A stretch of 64,000 nt of DNA from an uncultured Collinsella sp. Its GTDB lineage: Bacteria > Actinomycetota > Coriobacteriia > Coriobacteriales > Coriobacteriaceae. The notes beneath the pieces were generated by a model that worked only from the letters and a program-made list of their open reading frames with translations, was not told where the DNA came from and did no database searches. Positions 25,614 through 33,320 of this stretch are shown here, piece after piece; positions within the stretch are counted from its first letter, which is position 1, and the number at the start of each line of letters is the position of its first letter. The position numbers and the translations under genes are program-made. Where the stretch lies: assembly GCA_900541685.1 (NCBI GenBank), contig UQKM01000008.1, positions 28,688 through 92,687 on the forward strand. Reading direction: 5' to 3'.

Positions 25614-26537
25614 ATGGCAAACGTTCTTGTCTTTGGTCACCAGAACCCCGATAACGACGCCATCATGAGCGCCGTCGTCCTGTCCCAGCTGCTCAACCAG
25701 GTTGAGTATGCCGGCAACACCTACGAGGCCTGCGCCCTTGGTCAGCTTCCGGCCGAGTCCGCCAAGCTGCTCGCCGACGCCGGCATCGCCGAGCCCCGCG
25801 TGATCGAGTCCGTCGAGGCCGGCCAGCTCGTCGTCCTCACCGACCACAACGAGTCCGCGCAGTCCGTCGCCGGCCTTAAGGACGCCACGGTCTTTGGCGT
25901 CGTCGACCATCACCGCATCGGCGACTTTGAGACTGCCGGCCCGCTGCACTACATCTGCCTGCCCTGGGGCTCCAGCTGCACCATCGTCACCAAGCTCGCC
26001 GGCGTGCTCGGCGTTGAGCTTTCCGACATCCAGGCCAAGCTGCTGCTCTCGGCCATGATGACCGACACGCTCATGCTCAAGAGCCCCACCACCACCGATG
26101 TCGACCGCGCCGTCGCCGCCAAGCTCGGCGAGCAGGTGGGCGTCGACCCGGTCAAGTTTGGCATGGAGGTCTTCCTCACCCGTCCGTCCGGCTCCTTCAC
26201 CGCAGCCGAGATGGTCGGCAACGACATCAAGATGTTCGAGCCTGCTGGCAAGAAGCTGCTCATCGGCCAGTACGAGACTGTCGACAAGACCCGCGCACTC
26301 GGCATGATCGACGAGATCCGCGAGGCCATGCGCGCCTACGCCGCCGAGAAGGGTGCCGACGGCATCGTCCTGTGCATCACCGACATCATGGAGGAGGGCT
26401 CGCAGGTCCTGCTCGAGGGCGAGACTGAGGCCGCTCAGAAGGGCCTGGGCATTGCCGACGAGCACGACGGCGTCTGGATGCCGGGTGTCCTCTCCCGTAA
26501 GAAGCAGGTCGCTGCCCCCATCATGGCCGCCTGCTAG
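25614..26537 (+). CDS. ppaC: Manganese-dependent inorganic pyrophosphatase (family II)
   Basis: 307 residues, the usual length. DHH-superfamily metal motifs are seen in FGHQNPDNDAI, VVLTDHNE, GVVDHHRIGDF and a DHHA2 domain in the C-terminal third (LIGQYETVD and a late SRKKQV motif that binds substrate). It hydrolyses pyrophosphate released in biosynthesis. ATG 25614 follows GTGGAGGATATCC. The gene is monocistronic and closed by a strong terminator. Confidence 0.95.
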   Translation: MANVLVFGHQNPDNDAIMSAVVLSQLLNQVEYAGNTYEACALGQLPAESAKLLADAGIAEPRVIESVEAGQLVVLTDHNESAQSVAGLKDATVFGVVDHHRIGDFETAGPLHYICLPWGSSCTIVTKLAGVLGVELSDIQAKLLLSAMMTDTLMLKSPTTTDVDRAVAAKLGEQVGVDPVKFGMEVFLTRPSGSFTAAEMVGNDIKMFEPAGKKLLIGQYETVDKTRALGMIDEIREAMRAYAAEKGADGIVLCITDIMEEGSQVLLEGETEAAQKGLGIADEHDGVWMPGVLSRKKQVAAPIMAAC

Positions 26538-26557
26538 GTTTAGTTGACCAAACGCTA

Positions 26558-26596
26558 CGACCGGATCGCGGACGCCCCGCGCTCCGGTCGTTTTTT
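26558..26596 (+). terminator. Terminator after ppaC
   Basis: CGACCGGA pairs with TCCGGTCG, with inner GCGG/CCGC pairing, followed by six T. Confidence 0.85.
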
Positions 26597-26734
26597 GTGC
26601 ACGGTGCCGCGTCGTCTCTTGGACAGGCGTGCCCGTCCCGTTGAGCAAATAATGTTCAACCTGTGGTTCCGCTTTTCGGCCATGCCTGCGTGCTTGTCGT
26701 GCAGGGTAGGCTAGATGCAAGCGTAATACGTTAG

Positions 26735-26795
26735 AGCGCGGCGCCGCCACTTGGGCGGGCCGTGCTTTTTTAAGACGGGAGCTTTCCCGTGAAAG
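26735..26795 (+). promoter_or_regulatory. Structured leader with terminator-like hairpin upstream of nhaA
   Basis: GCGCGGCGCCGCC can pair with GGCGGGCCGTGC around ACTTG, directly followed by CTTTTTT, and a second small hairpin ACGGGAGCTTTCCCGT (26776-26791) precedes the nhaA ribosome site. A terminator inside the leader suggests attenuation, but I could not match it to a known riboswitch, and it could simply be an upstream transcript end. Confidence 0.4.
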
Positions 26796-26804
26796 GAGCC
26801 GCCC

Positions 26805-28163
26805 ATGGCAGCAACTGAGCAGCTGTTCAACGTTCGTGAGCGCAAGCGCTTTGAACGTCACGACATCTGGGAGCGCATCGCCGAGAACGGCACGATTTCC
26901 GCCGCCGTCATGGTCTTCGCCGCCATCGCCGCCGTTATTTGCGCCAATACCGATGCCTACGAGGCCATCCATCACTTTTTGGAGACCCCGCTGTATGTGG
27001 GCCTGGGCAACCTTACGGCCGGTCTCACCGTTGAGCTTTTCGTCAACGACTTCCTCATGGCGATTTTCTTTTTGTTGGTGGGCATTGAGCTTAAGTACGA
27101 GATGACAGTTGGCGAGCTCAAGAACCCGCGCCAGGCCATGCTTCCCATGCTGGCGGCCGTGGGCGGCGTCGTCGTTCCCGCCTGCATCTACCTGATCTTC
27201 AACCATGCCGGCGCCCGCAACGGTTGGGCCATCCCCATGGCAACCGATATTGCCTTTGCGCTGGGCGTGCTATCGCTTTTGGGCAATCGCGTTCCCAACG
27301 GCGTGCGCGTGTTTTTCTCGACGCTCGCCATCGCCGACGACCTCATCTCCATCGCCGCCATCGCCATCTTCTACGGTCAGAGCCCCAATCCGTTTTGGTT
27401 GGGCGCCGCCGCGCTTGTGACCTGCGCGCTCGTGTGGCTCAACAAGACGCATCATTACCGCCTTGCCCCGTATTCGATACTGGGCCTGCTGTTGTGGTTC
27501 TGCATGTTCAAGAGCGGCGTGCACGCCACGCTTGCTGGCGTCATCCTGGCCTTCACCATCCCGGCCAAGTGCGGCGTCAAGCTCGATAGCCTCACCGATT
27601 GGCTGGGCGAGTGCCTGCCGCTGCTCGATGACCGCTACGACGACGAGGCGCACATCCTGGGCCAGCATGACTTTACCGTCTCGACCACCAAGGTCGAGCG
27701 CGTCATGCACCGCGTGACCCCGCCGCTCATCCGCATGGAGCGTCTGATCTCCACGCCGGTCAACTTTGTGATCCTGCCGATCTTTGCGTTCGTAAACGCG
27801 CAGGTTCGCCTAGTGGGCGTGGACATGAGCACGCTGCTCACCGACCCGGTGACGCTCGGCGTATATTTTGGCATGCTGCTGGGCAAGCCGATTGGCATCT
27901 TTGGCATGACGTTTGCCCTGGTTAAGCTCAAGATCTCCGAGCTGCCGCGCAACGTTAACTGGCACATGATTGCCGGCGTGGGCATTCTGGGCGGCATCGG
28001 CTTTACCATGTCGATTCTCATTAGCGGCCTCGCCTTCCCGACGGCCCAGTTTGAGGTTCTGGCTGCCAAGGCCGCTATTCTCGCCGGTTCGGTCACCGCA
28101 GCCGTGCTCGGCATGATCTACATGAGCGTGGTCTGCAAGCATCCCTCGCCCAAAGACGAGTAA
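26805..28163 (+). CDS. nhaA: Na+/H+ antiporter NhaA
   Basis: 452 residues from ATG 26805 behind AAAGGAGCC. The NhaA fold is recognised from VGIELKYEMTVGELKNPRQA, the signature PMATDIAFALGVL and the pair of Asp in IADDLISIAAIAIFY that binds Na+/H+, and GIGFTMSILISGLAF near the end. About twelve membrane helices are expected. It exports sodium in exchange for protons and supports pH and salt homeostasis. The central cytoplasmic segment near 255-300 is acidic and longer than in E. coli NhaA. Followed at once by dispersed repeat copy B. Confidence 0.95.
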   Translation: MAATEQLFNVRERKRFERHDIWERIAENGTISAAVMVFAAIAAVICANTDAYEAIHHFLETPLYVGLGNLTAGLTVELFVNDFLMAIFFLLVGIELKYEMTVGELKNPRQAMLPMLAAVGGVVVPACIYLIFNHAGARNGWAIPMATDIAFALGVLSLLGNRVPNGVRVFFSTLAIADDLISIAAIAIFYGQSPNPFWLGAAALVTCALVWLNKTHHYRLAPYSILGLLLWFCMFKSGVHATLAGVILAFTIPAKCGVKLDSLTDWLGECLPLLDDRYDDEAHILGQHDFTVSTTKVERVMHRVTPPLIRMERLISTPVNFVILPIFAFVNAQVRLVGVDMSTLLTDPVTLGVYFGMLLGKPIGIFGMTFALVKLKISELPRNVNWHMIAGVGILGGIGFTMSILISGLAFPTAQFEVLAAKAAILAGSVTAAVLGMIYMSVVCKHPSPKDE

Positions 28164-28249
28164 GAGCGCGAAAACCGGCTCCAGAACCGATTCGGGCGCG
28201 TTCAAAATGCGGATTCGGGCGGTGCTTGCCGCCTGCCAGACACGCCAGT

Positions 28250-28475
28250 GGTCAAAAAACGCCGTTTGTGAGTACTGTCACAAACGGCGTATCATTTTAG
28301 GTGCGGAAAATAATGAACAAAGTTATAAGAACTGTACGTTAATGAGTGACCATCGACTTCCAATTTGGCGCTAGCTGACGGTGATTAGGAAGTTTCAAGT
28401 CGAGTTTTGCCGATTTCGACCAAGAATCGCTGCTACTAAAAAGGTAACAGTACTCATATTTGCCCTTTTTTGGCC
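28250..28475. repeat. Dispersed inverted-repeat element, copy B
   Basis: A 226-bp noncoding element bounded by inverted 32-base arms at 28250-28281 and 28444-28475 that align without gaps with those of copies A and C. The left arm has diverged so that ACGCCGTTTGTGA forms a perfect 13-bp local hairpin with TCACAAACGGCGT. Interior segments such as AATAATGAACAAAG resemble copy C. It lies between convergent nhaA and the 28537 gene. Confidence 0.75.
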
Positions 28476-28536
28476 ACAAGCTCTAAAACAAGCCTCGCCA
28501 AGGTCGGGAAGCGGGCCAAATCGCCGGCCTCGAGGC

Positions 28537-28791
28537 TTATTCCACCGTTCCGTAGACGGCGCCCCAGCCGTGGGCGGCCAAGGCGGAGTTGAGCTGGTCG
28601 CAAAGTGACTGGCGGTCGTAGTAGCCGGGCGGCAAAAGATTCACGATCTCCATGAGGTCGGGCGCCAGGTCCAAGATTTCGGCCTGTACGATCAGATCCA
28701 GGCGGTCGATGGCGTGGCGGTCGTAAAACAGTCCGTCGACCAGGCGCTGCAAGTCGCCGAATTCCTCGGCCTGAAACGATCCGTACTCCAT
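28537..28791 (-). CDS. Small hypothetical protein
   Basis: 84 residues from ATG 28791, with GGAGGC three bases upstream; a longer reading from 28821 adds ten residues without a site. The product is acidic and soluble, rich in Leu, Asp and Tyr, with no membrane helix. It ends just beyond repeat copy B and is divergent from the aminotransferase gene. I do not recognise the family. Confidence 0.5.
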   Translation of the reverse strand: MEYGSFQAEEFGDLQRLVDGLFYDRHAIDRLDLIVQAEILDLAPDLMEIVNLLPPGYYDRQSLCDQLNSALAAHGWGAVYGTVE

Positions 28792-28941
28792 AGTGCCTCC
28801 TTGGGCGCCCCACGCCGGCATGCGCGGCGATTCGTAATTGATTGCGATGAACTTAATCTATCACGGCTTCATAACGTTGCGACGATGGCGGTCTATACTT
28901 AGACGAACTGCAACATACCGCTTCGCGAAAGGTCGCACCCC

Positions 28942-30246
28942 ATGCAGACGATCTACCAGAAGATGGAAACCACCGAACTCGATGCCGCCATCGAGGCGCT
29001 CAAAGCCGAGGTCGCCGAGGTCAAGGCCAAGGGCCTGGCGCTCGACATGGCCCGCGGCAAGCCGTCGCCCTCCCAGGTGGACATCTCTCGACCCATGCTC
29101 GATATCCTCAATGCCGATGCCGATCTGCATGACGGCAACGTCGACTGCTCCAACTACGGCTGCTTTGAGGGCATTCCCTCGGCACGCAAGCTGGCGGGGG
29201 AGTTCCTGGGTTGCCCTGCCGAGCAGACGCTCGTACTGGGCTCGTCGAGCCTGCTGATTGAGCATGACATCGCCGGCATGTTCTGGCGCTGTGGCTCGTG
29301 CGGCAGCGAGCCCTGGGACGCCTACGAGGCCGCGCACGACGGCAAGAAGGTCAAGTTCCTGTGCCCCGTTCCCGGCTACGATCGCCACTTTGGCATCACC
29401 GCCGACTTGGGCATCGAGAACGTCCCCGTCGCGATGACCGACAACGGCCCCGACATGGCCGAGGTTGAGCGCCTGGTTGCCACCGACGACTCCATCAAGG
29501 GCATCTGGTGCGTGCCCAAGTATTCCAACCCCACGGGCATCACCTTTAGCGAGGACACCGTGCGTCGCCTGGTCGAGATGCCCACGGCCGCGCCCGATTT
29601 CCGCATCTTCTGGGACAACGCCTACTGCGTGCACGACCTGTACGACGAGACCGACGAGCTCGCCAACATCTTCGATCTTGCCCGCGCGGCGGGCACCGAG
29701 GACCGCGTGGTGGCCTTTGCCTCGACGTCCAAGATCACCTTCCCGGGTGCCGGCATCGGCTTTATCGGTGCGAGCCCCGCGGTCATCGCCGAGTTCTCCA
29801 AGCGCCTGAAGGCCGGCCTCATCAGCGCCGACAAGCTCAACCAGCTGCGTCACGTGCGCTTCCTTCCCACCATCGAGGCGGTCAAGAAGCACATGAAAAA
29901 GCATGCCGAGTTCCTGCGCCCGCGCTCTGAGGCCGTTGAGCGCAAGCTCACCGAGGGCCTGGGCGACACGGGTTGCGCCACCTGGACGCATCCACGCGGC
30001 GGCTACTTTGTGAGCTTCGATGGTCCCGAGGGCTCGGCCCAAAAGGTCGCCGCGCTCTGCGCCGACTTGGGCGTCAAGCTCACGCCGGCCGGTGCCACCT
30101 GGCCTTATGGCAAGGACCCGCGCGACACCAACATCCGCATCGCGCCGAGCTATCCCACGGTCGAGGACCTGGAGGCCGCGCTCGATGTGCTGGTGCTGGC
30201 CGTTAAGCTTGTCGCTGCCGAGCTTGCGCGTGCCGAGCGCGCCTAA
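28942..30246 (+). CDS. Aspartate aminotransferase, AspT-like subgroup (PLP enzyme)
   Basis: 434 residues. The sequence resembles the actinobacterial/alanine-type group of fold-I aminotransferases: LALDMARGKPSPSQVDISRPML near the N-terminus, NYGCFEGIPSARKLAGEFLG, the substrate-binding CPVPGYDRHF, KYSNPTGITFS, the PLP-phenol contact in FWDNAYCVHDL, and the PLP lysine in FASTSKITFPGAGIGF. It should transfer the amino group between aspartate and 2-oxoglutarate, linking nitrogen metabolism to oxaloacetate. Start ATG 28942 follows GAAAGGTCG. It stands alone, followed by the STAS gene 66 bases later. Confidence 0.88.
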   Translation: MQTIYQKMETTELDAAIEALKAEVAEVKAKGLALDMARGKPSPSQVDISRPMLDILNADADLHDGNVDCSNYGCFEGIPSARKLAGEFLGCPAEQTLVLGSSSLLIEHDIAGMFWRCGSCGSEPWDAYEAAHDGKKVKFLCPVPGYDRHFGITADLGIENVPVAMTDNGPDMAEVERLVATDDSIKGIWCVPKYSNPTGITFSEDTVRRLVEMPTAAPDFRIFWDNAYCVHDLYDETDELANIFDLARAAGTEDRVVAFASTSKITFPGAGIGFIGASPAVIAEFSKRLKAGLISADKLNQLRHVRFLPTIEAVKKHMKKHAEFLRPRSEAVERKLTEGLGDTGCATWTHPRGGYFVSFDGPEGSAQKVAALCADLGVKLTPAGATWPYGKDPRDTNIRIAPSYPTVEDLEAALDVLVLAVKLVAAELARAERA

Positions 30247-30312
30247 CGCGTAGGGCCCCGCAAGTCCGCGCCTAGTACTATCCGCACTTTCGATACGTAA
30301 AGGAGCGTATAC

Positions 30313-30627
30313 ATGGATTTGGGTATTTCCACAAACCCCACGCCAGAGCTCTACACCATTAAGGTGACCGGTGAGATCGATATCTCTAACGCCGATAGCC
30401 TGCGCAATGCCATCGACCTGGCACTCGAGCAGCCCACCGAGGCCGTTGAGCTCGATTTTGCCCAGGTGAGCTACATTGATTCGACGGGCATTGGCGTGCT
30501 CGTGGGCGCCGCGCACCACGCGGTTGACCACGGCAAGCGCTTTAGCTGCACCAATGTGCAGCCCCCGGTGATGCGCGTGGTTCAGCTGTTGGGTGTCGAC
30601 CAGGAGATTTCGATCACCGCTGCATAA
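30313..30627 (+). CDS. STAS-domain anti-sigma factor antagonist
   Basis: 104 residues, a single SpoIIAA/RsbV-like domain. The phosphorylatable serine lies in SYIDSTGIGVLVG. Such proteins bind a kinase-type anti-sigma factor when unphosphorylated and release a sigma factor. No RsbW-like kinase, phosphatase or alternative sigma factor is encoded in the window, so the partner is elsewhere. ATG 30313 follows AAAGGAGCG. Confidence 0.88.
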   Translation: MDLGISTNPTPELYTIKVTGEIDISNADSLRNAIDLALEQPTEAVELDFAQVSYIDSTGIGVLVGAAHHAVDHGKRFSCTNVQPPVMRVVQLLGVDQEISITAA

Positions 30628-30779
30628 TCTTTGCCCCAAAAGGGCGTGCCGTTTGGCATATGTTTGTGATGCGCTCGGACGTTTTGGCGTCCGGGCGCTA
30701 TACTTGACCGAATGAATAGACGAGTTCCGGCCGAATGGCGCGGTGCGGGCTCGAATCACATCGAGCCTTGGAGGTATGT

Positions 30780-31373
30780 GTGTTTGGTATTGGAGAAGGT
30801 GAGCTGGCAATCATCGTGGTCTTCGGCTTTTTGCTGTTTGGCCCGGATAAGCTCCCGCAGATGGGCCGTACGATCGGCCGTGCCATCCGTCAGTTCCGCG
30901 AGACGCAGGAAAAGATGACGGCGGTTGTCCAGTCCGAGATCATCGATCCGGTAAGCGAGGCCGCTTCGGCTCCGGTCAAGCCCAAGAAGGCTGCCGTCGA
31001 TGACGATTCCGATGCGGACGAGGATGCTGCCGAGACGGTAGCGCCCGCCAAGAAGGAGACCTTTGCCGAGCGTCGTGCCCGCCTTGCTGCCGAGAAGGCC
31101 GCGAGCGAGGCTGCCGCCGAGGGCGAGGGTGCTGCTGAGGAGTCCGAGGCCGAGGGTGCCGAGGCCGAGCCTGCCGCTGCCGCCGAGCCTGCCGTCGAGC
31201 CCGAGCCTGCTGCAGAGCCCGAGCCCGAGCCGGCAGAGCCCACGACGGCTGACCTCTACGCCCGTCGTCCCCGCAAGCGCAAGGCCGTCGTCGACCAGCT
31301 CGCTCGCGAGCTCGAGGCCGAGGACGCTGCCGAGACTGCTGCCGCCGACGCCCCGAAGGGAGGCGATGAGTAA
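30780..31373 (+). CDS. tatB: Twin-arginine translocase subunit TatB/TatA-like
   Basis: 197 residues from the GTG at 30780, supported by GGAGG five to nine bases upstream and by the canonical N-terminus FGIGEGELAIIVVFGFLLFGPDKLPQ. One membrane helix (residues 6-22), the FGPDKLP hinge, then an amphipathic helix. The C-terminal 140 residues are a long Ala/Glu/Pro-rich tail, with basic residues (ARRPRKRKA) near the end. It overlaps tatC by one base, so the two form an operon. The single-copy A/B subunit may serve both roles, or another tatA lies elsewhere. Confidence 0.88.
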   Translation: MFGIGEGELAIIVVFGFLLFGPDKLPQMGRTIGRAIRQFRETQEKMTAVVQSEIIDPVSEAASAPVKPKKAAVDDDSDADEDAAETVAPAKKETFAERRARLAAEKAASEAAAEGEGAAEESEAEGAEAEPAAAAEPAVEPEPAAEPEPEPAEPTTADLYARRPRKRKAVVDQLARELEAEDAAETAAADAPKGGDE

Positions 31374-32164
31374 TGCCTATCGGACCTGCTCGTATGCCGC
31401 TCTTCGATCACTTGGGAGAGCTCCGTCGCCGCCTGACCATCGTGGTCGTGTCGGTGTTTGCCGCCGCCATCGTGCTGTACTTTGCCACGCCCGTGGTGCT
31501 CGATATCCTGGAAGACCCCATCCGCTCGTTTGTGCCGGACGGTAAGTTCTACATCACCACCACACTCGGCGGCTTTGGCCTGCGCTTCTCGCTGGCCATC
31601 AAGATGGCCGTGGTCATGTGCACGCCCATGATCATCTGGCAGATCCTGGCATTTTTCCTGCCGGCGCTGCGCCCCAACGAGCGCAAGTGGGTCGTGCCCA
31701 CGGTGCTCGCCTCGACGGTGCTGTTCTTCCTGGGTGCCATCTTCTGCTATTTCATCATCATCCCGGCGGGCTTTGAGTGGCTCATCGGCGAGACCTCGGC
31801 CGTCGCTACGGCGCTGCCCGACCTGGAGAACTACGTCAACATGGAGCTGCTCTTTATGATCGGCTTTGGTGTGGCGTTTGAGCTGCCGCTCATCATCTTC
31901 TATCTGTCCGTCTTTCACATCGTGTCCTATGCGGCCTTCCGCAGCGCCTGGCGCTACGTGTACGTAGGCCTGCTTGTGGGCTCGGCTGTGATTACGCCCG
32001 ACGGCTCGCCCGTTACGCTGGGTCTCATGTATGGCGCCCTGCTCTCGCTCTACGAGATTTCGCTCGCCATCGCTCGCGTGGTCATTACCGCGCGCGAGGG
32101 CAAGGAGGGCCTGTTCGTGAGCCGTCTGGACCTGTTCTCGGACGACGAGGACGACGAGGAGTAA
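31373..32164 (+). CDS. tatC: Sec-independent protein translocase TatC
   Basis: 263 residues. MPLFDHLGELRRRL at the N-terminus is the TatC signature that contacts the twin-arginine signal. Six membrane helices are visible, with FELPLIIFYLS in the middle (conserved Phe-Glu that binds the signal peptide) and a late SAVITPDGSPVTLG loop. The cytoplasmic tail ends in a DDEDDEE run. It exports folded cofactor-containing proteins with TatA/B. The hypA gene follows after only six bases, suggesting co-expression with hydrogenase maturation genes, whose oxidoreductase targets are often Tat substrates. Confidence 0.95.
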   Translation: MPIGPARMPLFDHLGELRRRLTIVVVSVFAAAIVLYFATPVVLDILEDPIRSFVPDGKFYITTTLGGFGLRFSLAIKMAVVMCTPMIIWQILAFFLPALRPNERKWVVPTVLASTVLFFLGAIFCYFIIIPAGFEWLIGETSAVATALPDLENYVNMELLFMIGFGVAFELPLIIFYLSVFHIVSYAAFRSAWRYVYVGLLVGSAVITPDGSPVTLGLMYGALLSLYEISLAIARVVITAREGKEGLFVSRLDLFSDDEDDEE

Positions 32165-32170
32165 ATCGGT

Positions 32171-32527
32171 ATGCACGAGGTTGGCATTGTCAACGGCATA
32201 CTCGATACAGTGATTCGCGCGGCGCGTGGGGCGGGGGCCTCGCGCGCCGTTTTGGTAACGCTGCGTATCGGGGATATGACCGAGGTCGTGCGCGAGGCGC
32301 TTGACTTTGCGTGGGAAACGTTTCGCGACGAGGACCCGCTCACGCGCGGCTGCGAGCTTGCCGTGGAGGAAGTCCATCCACAAAGCGAGTGTCTGGACTG
32401 CGGTGAGGTCTTTGAGCACGACCGTTTCCATTGCCGTTGTCCCCAATGTGGCGGTGCCAACGTGCGTCTGCTGCATGGCCGCGAACTCGACATCGCAAGT
32501 ATCGAGATCGAGACCCCCGACGATTAG
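32171..32527 (+). CDS. hypA: Hydrogenase nickel-incorporation protein HypA
   Basis: 118 residues, typical length. The N-terminal MHEVGI supplies the nickel ligand His2; the zinc-ribbon cysteines are in CLDCGE and CPQCGG near residues 75-97. HypA hands nickel to the large subunit of [NiFe] hydrogenase together with HypB. It lies six bases after tatC and 55 bases before hypB. No hydrogenase structural gene is in the window. Confidence 0.93.
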   Translation: MHEVGIVNGILDTVIRAARGAGASRAVLVTLRIGDMTEVVREALDFAWETFRDEDPLTRGCELAVEEVHPQSECLDCGEVFEHDRFHCRCPQCGGANVRLLHGRELDIASIEIETPDD

Positions 32528-32582
32528 CACGCTCGCCATCTAGCGATGGGGTATAAAAGGGCCAAAGTAAGGAGCGCTAAGT

Positions 32583-33266
32583 ATGGCCGAGAAAACGATT
32601 GATATCGCGTCGCCGATTCTGTCGCGCAACGAGCGCCTGGCAGATCAGCTGCGTCAGCGGTTTGAGCAGACGGACACCTACGTGATCAATGTGCTGTCGA
32701 GCCCTGGCTCGGGTAAGACCACCACGATTCTGGGCACCAACGAGCGCCTGCGTGACAAAGCCAGCCTGCGCTGTGCCGTTATCGAGGGCGATATCGCCTC
32801 GGACGTCGACGCCATCACCATGAAGGAAGCCGGCATGCCCGCCATCCAGATCAACACGGGCGGCCTGTGCCACCTCGAGGGCAACATGATCATGGAGGCC
32901 GTTGACGCGTTCGACCAAGCTGTGGGTCTGGAAAACATCGACGTCATCTTTATCGAAAACGTGGGTAACCTGGTCTGCCCAGTCGACTTTGACCTGGGCG
33001 AGAACCTGTCCATCATGATCCTCTCGGTGCCCGAGGGCGACGACAAGCCCATCAAGTACCCGGGCATCTTCCAACACGCCGGCGCGCAGCTGCTCAACAA
33101 GGTCGACGTGGCCCCGGCTTTCGATTTTGACATGGATAGGTATACTAAGACCCTCGATGACCTCAATCCGCAAGCGCCGCGGTTTGCCGTGAGCGCGCGC
33201 AAGGGCGAGGGCATGGATGCCTGGTGCGATTGGCTCATCGGGCAGATTGAGCAAGCAAGGGCGTAA
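32583..33266 (+). CDS. hypB: Hydrogenase nickel-incorporation GTPase HypB
   Basis: 227 residues. SSPGSGKTTTI is the P-loop; EGDIASDVDA, TGGLCHLEGNMI (with the metal-binding Cys-His pair), IENVGNLVCP and LLNKVDVAP complete the SIMIBI GTPase motifs of HypB. The His-rich N-terminal nickel store of some HypB proteins is missing. It uses GTP to drive nickel transfer with HypA into [NiFe] hydrogenase. ATG 32583 follows AAGGAGCG. Confidence 0.94.
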   Translation: MAEKTIDIASPILSRNERLADQLRQRFEQTDTYVINVLSSPGSGKTTTILGTNERLRDKASLRCAVIEGDIASDVDAITMKEAGMPAIQINTGGLCHLEGNMIMEAVDAFDQAVGLENIDVIFIENVGNLVCPVDFDLGENLSIMILSVPEGDDKPIKYPGIFQHAGAQLLNKVDVAPAFDFDMDRYTKTLDDLNPQAPRFAVSARKGEGMDAWCDWLIGQIEQARA

Positions 33267-33320
33267 GTCGGCCGCCATAAGCGCGGGCGCAGCCGCAGAG
33301 ACATGAGATAGGAGCCTCTT

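Noticed and set aside
28250..28282. Possible CRISPR-like or tRNA-like hairpin
   Set aside because: It is a single hairpin and the diverged left arm of repeat copy B; no spacer array or tRNA features.
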